Source: Boswellia sacra (Eukaryota; Streptophyta; Magnoliopsida; Sapindales; Burseraceae). From it: DNA of 64,000 nucleotides. The notes under the pieces were generated by a model, which was not told where the DNA came from, did not search any database, and saw only the letters and a list, made by a program, of their open reading frames with translations. Of this stretch, positions 55,772 to 64,000 are shown piece after piece; position 1 is the first letter of the stretch; each line of letters begins with the position of its first letter. A program made the translations under genes and the position numbers. The stretch covers positions 62,001 through 126,000 of the forward strand of contig SNVD02011111.1 in the NCBI GenBank assembly GCA_013180625.2, given 5' to 3'.

Positions 55772-57560
55772 ATGGCATATTCAACTGAATTTGAGAAATC
55801 CACTAGCAGTTCATCATCATCAAGTGATTCGAGTAATCACACTAGTGATAACAGCTCGCAGTCACAACAATCACAATAACATGCAGAGATTCCAAATGAT
55901 CCTGCGATAAGTGATGATGAGGAAGTTCCTGTTGGTCAAATGAAGGACAAAATCAAGTCCAAGTTTAACAAGTTTCTCACCATTCCAGTGAAGAGCAACT
56001 TTCTGAAATACACTTTGAAAAGGAAGTTGCAGACTGAAAGGCCAGTAAAGGTTTTTGATTTTAATAAGTATGGCTGGGTGAGCTTCTTGAGTCCATACAC
56101 TGGACCATAATGGTAAACAATTTTATACCTCCTGTTAAGACTCTCATTCAAGAGTTTTATGGTAGTATACCTGATTTGATTAATGATCCTAAGAGTTTTT
56201 ATTATCACAAAGTATATTGTAGAGGTAGATTGGTGAAGTTTTCTTCCAGTATGATTAACAGATTCTTTGATATTCCTATTGGGAGTTTACATTCTGTTGA
56301 TGATAGTTGTGAGATTCTTAAAGAGTTAACAGGTTGTGATGATTTGAAATAAAAATTAAAAGATAAGACTGATTAAAAATACTTATTAAAAAGTAGAAAG
56401 TCCTGCATAAAATAGCACAATTTGATTGGCTCTCTTCAACCCATCAAAATCAAGTTAAAGATAATAGGGTGAAAGTCCTGTTCTGGTTAGGCACAAACAG
56501 ACCAATTAATTTAGGCTTGTGGATAAATAGGATGATAGTACAGATTACACCTTATAAATCTAATTATCATTTGCTTGTATTTTCTTGTTTGATTTAAGGA
56601 ATTTTAACTCAAAGTGGTGTTCCTATAAGTTCTAAAGAGAAATCTAAAATTCTGCCTAAGCCTATCACAAAAAGCTTCTTCTCTAGATTGCATGACAAAA
56701 CTGATTTACCTGATAATCCTCAACCGAGACTAAAGAGGCTGAAACCAAATCCAATGAGTAATATGGAGGAATAACTTCCTCTAAATAATGTTTCTCTAGC
56801 CGATATTGTGTAGGATATTAAGGATATCAAGGTAAAACAATCTGAGTTGAAGAGAAAAATTGATGGTAAAGAAACTACAAATGAACAACCTCATATGGCA
56901 ACGGATTAGACCATGGAGGAGCATCCAGAGGAGACTAGGCCAGAAGAGGAACATGTTGAATAGACTACTATTATGACAAACAAGGTAACAGAGAAGAAGA
57001 AGAAGAAAAAAGATGAAAAGAAGAAATCAAAAGGCATTGAGCTAAAGCAACGGAAAAAGGTCAAGCTTGCCAAAAAAAATCTACCAAGAAGCAAGCTACT
57101 ACAGAGAAAGCTTTTGATCAACTTATAATAGAACTAGCTCATGTTCAAAGCTTTGATGAACAATTTCAAGAAGAACTAGCTCAAGTGGAACCAATACCAC
57201 ATCTTCTGATTCCACAGCATACTCTACCACCTCATGAAGAGCATTCACATGAACCAACTTCTTAACCAGAGAAAGCAACTGAGGAGATTTCATGAGAACT
57301 TGCAGTTGAATCCCTCATAGGGTTGTCTCACAATGCTAAAACTAGTGCTGAAAAGCTTCACAAAGCTACCCACAAGATTATGGCAGAAGTCACTGCATCT
57401 TCTTCTGATACAAGAGCACAGCAGGACACTCCAACAACGTCTGAGCAAGCTACTCCATCCACCACAGACAAAAGGTTCAAGACCAAAGCTGGTAGGTCCA
57501 AGAAAAAACCTGGACTACCATCTAAGTTCCCTTTTCGCAAATCAGCAATATTTAACTGAT
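55772..57560 (+). pseudogene. Extra 3' ORF of Copia C (PF20167-like), broken
   Basis: ATG at 55772 opens a serine-rich N-terminus like that of B (MAYSTEFEKST versus MATSSDLTKT), with a stop near 55877. The best-kept part, 56110-56350, has LIQEFYGSIP, then HKVYCRGRLVKFSSSMIN and FFDIPIGSLHS. The later part is rich in Lys and Glu (56985-57110, a poly-lysine stretch), with stops. Conservation of the same domain in B and C, although both have decayed, shows that it belonged to the active ancestor. Confidence 0.7.
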
Positions 57561-58155
57561 TTCATATCAGTTTTTGAACTTTATTTTTTGCTTTATGTTT
57601 TGTTTTTTAGTTTTTATAACTTGTTCTGAAACAAAGGGGGAGAAGAGTGGTTTTTGACTTTACTTTAGTTTTTGTGTTTGTTTTATTTTGCTCTGAATTG
57701 ATCTTTACTTGAATTAGTGTGTTAGACAGAGGGAGTAATAGTTTTTGCTCTAATATTTTGATACCCTTGAACTTTGTAGGAACTCACCTGTTTTGCATGC
57801 ATATTTAAATTGTAGGCTTTGTGTTTGATTAACTTTAACTTCTTTGTAGCAATTTATTTCATTTTAGTTAATTAACTCTGGTTATTTTGATGTATTATTA
57901 GCTCTAATAATTTTACTTGCAAGTTATTTGCTATGCTAGTCACATTAGCACTGATTACTTTACTTGCAGGTTATTGGTTTCTAGTCATTTTTTATGATTG
58001 TTTTTGTTATATGATTGATAACTGATATTTTGTTATCACTATTGCAATGGTACTTTTAGTTATGTTTTTTATATTTGTATTCAGTTGCATTAGACATGTT
58101 TTCATGTAATGATCATTATTTCAGAAACAGATTGATGTTATCATCACATGTTGCC

Positions 58156-58168
58156 AAAAACGGGGAGA
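58156..58168 (+). other. Polypurine tract of Copia C
   Basis: AAAAACGGGGAGA directly before the 3' LTR; one C interrupts the tract. Confidence 0.85.
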
Positions 58169-58169
58169 T

Positions 58170-59027
58170 TGTTAGTGTCAAATGTGACACCTTGACATGT
58201 GTCATGCATATGATTAATTTTGGTCAAACTTGTAATTAAAACATTGGTTTATATGCTTTCTCATTTTATTGTTTCTGGAAGTATTTATTAGAAAGTATTA
58301 GATTTATATTAGATTATAATATTATTCTAGTATACTAGTTCACTTAGGAGTATATTTTATTAGTGCTCTAATTTACTTAGGACTTTATTTATATTACTTC
58401 CGATATTAGTGATCATTATCATATTCTTACTAATTGAATTTGATTGAGATTCTGCAGGATATTGATGAGAAGGGCAACTGAATTTCACACCAATATATAT
58501 AATCTTATTTCATATAACTTACATGTAAGTGTGGCATCGCATTTCAATATATTGAGGAGAGCTTCAATACCAAAATTGAAATGTGTCTTTAATTATGTAT
58601 TGTGAAAGTGTTATTCATGTATGAGAGGTTGTGATCGTGCATGAACTTTATTTATGTTTGTTTGAGTTAGTTTTTACTCAAAAGAACTTGCGAGTTAAGT
58701 GTTTATGTAATTCAATGTCTGACATCATTGTTATGAATTACTTAACAATGTGTTGTTAAGTTGTCAGCAACAAAGAGTACACAAAGTCACTAGAGTTTAA
58801 GATTTTATTAAGATTTTGTTTTACAAAGACTAGGTCAATGTGTGAGAATGAGTCAGCACTATAAATGCACCTAAAGATTATACAAATAAGCACTTAATAA
58901 ATTGCAATTCTAAGCTGTCTGTGGATGTAAGTTTTTATAACCGAATTATGTAAACCCTTTTATGCCATTTTATATTATAGTTTGTTGTTATATTACGTAT
59001 AACTAATCCATACTTTCAGATCTCACA
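58170..59027 (+). repeat. 3' LTR of Copia C (858 bp)
   Basis: Begins TGTTAGTGTC, ends TCTCACA. It differs from the 5' LTR by many substitutions and small indels. Confidence 0.95.
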
Positions 59028-59032
59028 GTTTC

Positions 59033-59125
59033 AAACGCAGCTTCTTTACAATGAGCAAAAACAAGCTCATCTCTAAGTTCAAAGATTCAGACGCTGAGTT
59101 GGAAATATAGAGTCTCGCTAAGTTT
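59033..59125 (+). pseudogene. UGT71-like pseudogene, continuation after Copia C
   Basis: Removing Copia C and one GTTTC joins FVGIV to a stretch with LLYNEQ, followed after a one-base shift by KFKDSDAELEI, which matches the UGT71 family at the same place (LQ..DEQ..DI..FKDSDAEL). Similarity ends at about 59120, where a 17-bp tandem repeat starts. The remaining two thirds of the gene, including the PSPG box, are missing. Confidence 0.75.
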
Positions 59126-59176
59126 AAGAATTAATGAACGTGAAGAATTAATGAACGTGAAGAATTAATGAACATA
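59126..59176. repeat. Three 17-bp tandem repeats at the UGT breakpoint
   Basis: AAGAATTAATGAACGTG occurs at 59126 and 59143, and a third copy with two changes at 59160. It marks the point where the UGT sequence ends. Confidence 0.9.
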
Positions 59177-59177
59177 G

Positions 59178-59671
59178 GGGGTTTTGGTCCTAGAGAATAT
59201 TTTAAATAATAAGACTGTAAATTGACTTTTGAATTTCTTTAAATATGATTGCTATCTTGAAAGAATATAATCTTTTTTTATATTATCTTGATTTCTAATT
59301 TTAAACTTTGAATAAAGTATCTAAAAAGCTAATTATTATTATTATTATTTCTATTATTTTGAATTCAAACGTAATAATTATTAGCTTTTTCAAAAAGGTA
59401 TTTTTCAAAAAGGGATAATTATCTACAAAGATAATTTTTTTAAAAGATATTTTCTTTTAAATTTGAATTTTTTTAAGGAAATTTTAAAGAAAGGGATAAG
59501 TGGAGATTTTGGAGGAGATAAAGAGTATAAATAAGGGAGGAAGGCTCTAAGGGTGGCATCAAGAATTCTCTAAGAAAAGCTAAATCAATTCCATATTTCC
59601 TTGCTCCCGCACCACAATAACACAACAAAATCCTTGTTCTCATTTCGTTTATTTACTTATAATTATGTCCT
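59178..59671 (+). repeat. Dispersed repeat, copy 2
   Basis: Homologous to 23585-24095. It contains GAGTATAAATAAGGGAGG (about 59524), a likely TATA box, and ends within the target of Copia D. Confidence 0.75.
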
Positions 59672-60685
59672 TTCTGTTAGCCCTAAGGCTACATGATAAT
59701 TTTGATGATAACAATACACATTGATTAATTGAGATTTACTAACATGTTTATTTATGTGCAAGAGTAAGATCATTGAAATAATTTTAAAATCAAGAAGAGG
59801 CTTATTAAAATGAAGTGTTGAAGCTAAGGAGAAGACTACATGTTAAAGGCACCAAAGTTTAAGAACAAGGATTGACTCAAGGAATGTGACACATGAGCAA
59901 TGTTCAATCAATTGGTCATATATATCTCTACAAATATCCAAATGACGTGATTCTTGAGCCTTTGGAAAGCTTACTCAATTTATAACATTTCATATGTTTT
60001 AATGAAATTCAAATTTCAAGTGCAAAGGTTGTCCAAATCATCATGCAAGTTGAAAGACAAATGGAAGCAGCTGACATGAGCACCGAATACTCCTTTGGAC
60101 ATATCTTGAGCTAGAAAAATCAAAATGACTTGATTCTTACGGCATTGGAAAGATGACTTAATGAAGAACATTTCATATGTTTTGAAGAAATTCAAATTTC
60201 AAATGGAAGGCCGACATAATTGACATGCAATTCGGTGGACTGACACAGAGAAGAAAAATCAACTCACATGAGCACCGAATGGTGTTTTGGCCATATCTTA
60301 AGATAGAGATATCCAAATTCTTTGAATCTTAATGTTTTGGAAAGCTTATTCAAATATGAAGATCTTTTATGTTTTGAAGAAATTCAAATTTCAAACGGAA
60401 GCTGACAGAATTATCATTCAATTCGGTGGACTGACACAAGGAAGAAAAATCAAGTCACATGAGCACCGAATGGTTTTTTGGCCATATCTTGAGCTACAGA
60501 TATCCAAATGACTTGATTCTTGATGTGTTGGAAAGCTTATTCAAATGTACAGATCTTTTATGTTTTGAAGATTTTCAAATTTCAAACGGAACATTGACAA
60601 AAATGGCAGACAAGATTACGATTTTTATGGTGGGCAGAAAATTTGGAGATGGTATCTTCACTTGATTAAGTTCATCCTATTTGCC

Positions 60686-60694
60686 TATAAAAGG
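60686..60694 (+). promoter_or_regulatory. TATA box of the Copia D LTR
   Basis: TATAAAAGG between the 191-bp and 65-bp repeats. The solo LTR has TATAAGAGG at this place. Confidence 0.7.
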
Positions 60695-60894
60695 AGCCCT
60701 TCTCCCATGCATTCAGTAGTGAAGAGAAGAACATCCATCAAGCCACAAATAAGAGAAATATCAAGTGTAGAGAGCTTTTATATTCTTTATCTACTCTTTG
60801 AAGAGAGTTGTACTTTTGTTGTAAAAAATATCCTTGTTCTTGTATTGTGGTGAGAGTGAGATATTCTTGTAAAGGATAAAAGTTATCCTTGAGA

Positions 60895-61187
60895 GAACTC
60901 TTTCCTTGGTGAGGTTGTTCATCAAGAAGAACTCTTGGTGTTGTGTTATCAAGAGTTGAAGAAAGTTGCCTTGGTGAGGTTGTTCATCAAGAAGAACTCT
61001 TGGTGTGGTGTTATCAAGAGTTGAAAGAAGTTGCCTTGGGGAGGTTGTTCATCAAGAAGAACTCTTGGTGTGGTGTTATCAAGGGTTGAAGGAAGTTGCC
61101 TTGGTGAGGTTGTTCATCAAGAAGAACTCTTGTGTGGTGTTATCAAGGGTTGAAGGAAAAAGTCTTGGTGAGGTTGTTCATCAAGCA
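60895..61187 (+). repeat. 65-bp tandem repeats in the Copia D LTR
   Basis: A partial unit at 60895 (34 bp) and full units at 60929, 60994, 61059 and 61124, all starting GAACTCTT. They lie downstream of the TATA box, so they would be in the transcribed R/U5 part. Confidence 0.92.
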
Positions 61188-61504
61188 AGTTGTAAAGATT
61201 TCTACCACTTAGTGGAAAGCTTAGCTCGTGGAGCTAGGAGCCCGTGGACGTAGGCAAGGTTTGCCGAACCACGTAAATCGAGTTTGCACTCTCTCTATCC
61301 CTATCTCTTTATATTTACTTGCTCTTGTGATTGTTCTTTATTTCTATTCTCTTGATTGCATTCTATTTTCATCTTCTTCACCTTTATTCTCAAAAGAAAG
61401 AGTGAACTAATTTTGATCTTTCAAGAAAAGTTTCATAAATCCGTTTTGTTAAATAAAAACCCAATTCACCCCCCCTCTTGGGTTGCCATACCTGGGTCAA
61501 CAAG

Positions 61505-61516
61505 TGGTATCAGAGC
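61505..61516 (+). other. Primer binding site of Copia D
   Basis: TGGTATCAGAGC, exact tRNA-Met type, after a two-base spacer. Confidence 0.92.
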
Positions 61517-61557
61517 AAGGTTGCTCAATTTTTTAAATCTTAATCGTTTTTTGAGCT

Positions 61558-63211
61558 ATGACAACTTTTAATTCAACTTCATATGTTGAGGGACTTTCTA
61601 TCTCTAGACCTCCTTTTTTTAATGGAAGTGATTACTCTTATTGGAAAACTAGAATGAGTATTTTCTTGAAATCTTTTGATTATGATTTGTGGTCTATTGT
61701 TTTGGAAGGACCTTTTGTTCCTACCAAAATTGAAAATGGGGAATGCATACTTAAAGAATCTAAAGAGTTTAGTGAAAATGATAAAAAGAAATTGAGTTTG
61801 AATGCTAAAGCTATGAATGTGTTATATTGTGCTTTAGATAGAAATGAGTTTAATAGAATATCTACTTGTTCTACGGCACAAGAAATATGGCACACACTTG
61901 AAGTAACTCATGAAGGAACTAATCAAGTTAAAGAATCTAAAATTAGTATGCTAGTTCATAGTTATGAGCTTTTTAAAATGAAACAAGATGAATCAATTTC
62001 TGAAATGTTTACTAGATTTACGGATATTATTAATAGTTTGAAATCTCTTGGTAAATCTTATTCTAATGTTGAAATGGTGAGAAAGATTCTTAGATGTCTA
62101 CCAAAATCTTGGGAGCCAAAGGTGACGGCAATTCAAGAAGTAAAGGACCTCACCAAACTACCATTAGAAGAACTTATGGGTTCTCTCATGACTCATGAAA
62201 TCACCTTGAAGGAGAATGAAGAAGATTTCAAGAAAAAGAAAAATATCGCTTTCAAATCTTCAACGAAAGAAAAAAGATGACTCCGATGACGAAGGAGATG
62301 ATGAAGATCTTGCATTCATCACAAGAAATCTAAAAAGGATGATTAGAAGAAACCAAGGATTCAAGAAGATTTCTAGAATGGATTGTCCTTACTTCAAGAC
62401 TCAAAACAAGAAATCCAAAGCAATGAAAGCCACAAATTGGGATGATAGTGAAGCTAGCTCCACCGAAGAAGAAGATTGCGAAGTGGCAAACATGTGCTTT
62501 ATGGTTTTAAGTGAAGATGAGGTAAGTATTCTAAACTATGATCCTAAGTTTTCATATGATGAATTATTTGAAGCATTCCAAAATTTACATGTACAAGTTG
62601 ATAAACAAAATTCAAAAATCAATGCTTTCAAAAAGAAGTCAAAACTCATGTTATCTCATTTAGAAGAGTTGGTGGAAATAAATGAAGCTTTAGAAAATGA
62701 AAATGAAATTTTAAAGCAAAAAGATTTTGAAAGTTTGGAAAGTCAAATACATTTATTAAAAACTGAAAATGACATTTTACAACAAAAGGATTTTGATAAA
62801 TTGGAGAAAGAAAATTTTATTTTGAAAAAGGAAAATAATGACTTGAGAAATATTGTTGATAGTTTTACAAAAAGCACAAAAAATTTGAACTCTATGTTAC
62901 AAAACCAAAGGTGCGTTTTTGATAAAAAAGGCTTAGGATATAAAACTCATAAAAATCAAAAGTATTTTAAAAATTATTTTGCTCATGCATCTTCTAGGAA
63001 TAATCCTAATTATTCATGTACTTATTATGGAAGAAAAGGACACAAAGTAAATTCTTGCTATATTAAGAGAAATCCTAATTTGAAACAAATATGGGTTCCA
63101 AAAAGTACCATAACTAACCCCCAAGGACCCAAGAACATTTGGGTACCAAAAAGTCTCTCTTTGAATATTGATTGTAGAAACAAAGGAGTGGCAAACACAA
63201 GTGGTACTTAG
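61558..63211 (+). pseudogene. Copia D gag, two frames
   Basis: The first frame runs from ATG 61558 to a stop at 62278 and holds the whole gag fold (YSYWKTRMSIFLKS, AKAMNVLYCAL, EIWHTLEVTHEGT, MVRKILRCLPKSWEPKV). A run of A residues near 62268 marks a one-base shift into the second frame (to 63211), with a lysine-rich linker, an acidic stretch, a long coiled coil (about 62560-62880) and a CCHC knuckle at about 63016-63058 in which the second cysteine is tyrosine. After it there are two copies of an IWVPKS motif. It is the least damaged gag here besides that of A. The protein would assemble the particle. Confidence 0.88.
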
Positions 63212-63837
63212 ATAGTGGATGCTCAAGGCTTATGACCGGAGATGCCTCCAAATTCTCAAGATTAATAATGAAGAAAGGAGGATATGTGACCTTCGGTGAT
63301 AATGCCAAAAGAAGGGTAATCGGACATGGTGATATTGGTAACCCTTCTTTACCTATTATTGAAAATGTTTTGCTTGTTCATGGTTTGAAACATAATTTGA
63401 TTAGCATTAGTCAATTGTGTGATAAGGGATATTTTGTTGCTTTTGAGCCTAATAGATATGTGATTAAGGATGTTAGTAATGATAAGACATTATTTATTGG
63501 TAATAAATGTGGTAAAATTTATACAATTGATATTGATGTTAATAATCATGTGAAAAATTGTTTCATTGTTAATCATGATACTTGGTTATAGCATAGAAGG
63601 TTAGGTCATGCTAGCATGGACAAAATTTTAAAAACTTCTAAAAATGATTTAGTTGATGGTTTTCCAAGAATAAAATTTGAAAATAACAAGATTTGTGATG
63701 CTTGTCAATTTGTAAAACAAGTGAGAACTTTTTTAAACAAAAATTTTTTTTCAACAAATAAACCCCTTAGTCAAGATAGATTTTGCATAATTAGAAAAGA
63801 ATTAGACATATTGGATATGCTTAATTTTGCTTTTATA
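63195..63837 (+). pseudogene. Copia D protease and pre-integrase fragment
   Basis: A one-base shift at about 63205 gives WYLDSGCSRLMT, the protease active site in intact form. The frame goes on from 63232 with VIGHGDIG and LISISQLCDKG to a stop at 63591 that replaces a Trp in the W-HRRLGHAS pre-integrase motif. ICDACQFVKQ (zinc half) follows near 63690. Then the sequence jumps, near 63750, to an unrelated stretch ending IRKELDILDM..., so integrase onwards is deleted. Confidence 0.8.
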
Positions 63838-64000
63838 TGATAATTTTTGAATGGTAGCATATGTTAAGGGGGAGAATATATTTAGGGGGAGTAATTAATT
63901 TGATTATATCTTTTTGATGATAACAAAAGGGGGAGAAATGGTTGGATTGCATATATTCATAACAAGTGCCAAATTTTTATTTATTCTTGATTTTATTTTC
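63838..64000 (+). other. 3' non-coding part of Copia D with two purine tracts
   Basis: AAGGGGGAGAATA at about 63868 and AAAAGGGGGAGAAA at about 63926 both look like polypurine tracts. The 3' LTR should start beyond the window. Confidence 0.5.

Larger units (their letters stand above)
49181..59027 (+). mobile_element. Ty1/Copia element C, full length, TSD GTTTC
   Basis: GTTTC flanks it (49176-49180 and 59028-59032). The structure is the same as B, but all genes are more degraded and the LTRs differ more from each other, so it is older. It lies in the coding part of the UGT pseudogene, in the same orientation. It has no nested insertion. Its LTR lacks the GTGTCGAG array of B. Confidence 0.95.
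59675..61502 (+). repeat. 5' LTR of Copia D (1828 bp)
   Basis: Begins TGTTAGCCC, ends GGGTCAACA. It contains four units of a roughly 191-bp repeat (about 59885, 60075, 60267, 60458; boundaries marked by CATGAGCACCGAAT) and four and a half 65-bp units (60895-61187). Confidence 0.93.
59675..64000 (+). mobile_element. Ty1/Copia element D, 5' part (runs off the right edge), internally deleted
   Basis: The order is LTR (59675-61502), primer site, gag, zinc knuckle, protease, pre-integrase region, then an abrupt change at about 63750 to a short C-terminal-like stretch and non-coding sequence with purine tracts. Integrase, RT and RNase H are missing, so the centre has been deleted. CTTTC precedes the LTR; the other side is outside the window. 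Of the same family as the solo LTR at 18040-19566. Confidence 0.85.

Noticed and set aside
61005..61253. 82-codon frame through the 65-bp repeats
   Set aside because: A product of the tandem repeat in the LTR. The repeat length is not a multiple of three and no protein motif is seen.

Overview
This is nuclear DNA from a flowering plant, almost certainly a eudicot: AT-rich, packed with nested plant LTR retrotransposons, CACTA, Mutator-like and MITE-like DNA transposons, and carrying one decayed family-1 glycosyltransferase (UGT71-like) host gene. I see no intact host gene, no rRNA or tRNA gene and no CRISPR array. Most of the window is a stack of insertions, many of which can be bounded to the base from TG...CA or TIR ends and matching target-site duplications (TSDs).

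Layout. 1-2849 (-): 5' part of a Copia element (A; LTR 1967-2849, primer site, gag, start of protease). 3425-4863: non-autonomous DNA transposon, PIF/Harbinger-like. 5129-9430 (-): dead Mutator-like (MULE) transposase gene, split at 7071-8960 by a young non-autonomous LTR element (447-bp LTRs, TSD CACTC) with one 247-codon ORF of unknown function. About 10130-16130 (+): Gypsy element (Tekay/Del-like) with a long repeat-rich LTR, broken gag-pol, and a 3' end cut inside integrase. 16180-20600: remnant of a second Gypsy element (Tat/Ogre-like): integrase end, 3' tandem repeats, antisense coiled-coil remnant; it was hit by a solo Copia LTR (18040-19566, TSD CTATA). 20600-25530: microsatellites, tandem duplications, an orphan CACTA-type terminus at 23391 and a dispersed repeat (23585-24095).

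25775-33254: complete-ended CACTA element (TSD AGA) with a decayed multi-exon En/Spm-type transposase gene, inserted into a minus-strand remnant that looks like the RNase H end of a reverse-transcribing element. 33949-35276: MITE-like element with roughly 350-bp inverted ends. 35904-47714: full-length Copia element B (TSD CTAAA) with gag, pol and an extra 3' ORF; its RNase H is split by a Gypsy-type solo LTR (41700-43106). 48740-49180 plus 59033-59125: UGT71-like pseudogene, cut by full-length Copia element C (49181-59027, TSD GTTTC), an older relative of A and B. 59178-59674: second copy of the dispersed repeat, into which Copia element D (59675 to beyond the window) inserted; D has an 1828-bp LTR of the same family as the solo LTR at 18040.

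Nearly every coding region is broken by stops or frameshifts. The least damaged coding unit is the ORF of the young 1.9-kb LTR element. The most unusual signal is a CpG-containing GTGTCGAG repeat array that occurs both in the LTR of Gypsy element 10130 and in both LTRs of Copia element B, while the relatives A and C lack it. Coordinates of elements with TSDs should be reliable to a few bases; lineage names are inferred from motifs read by eye.
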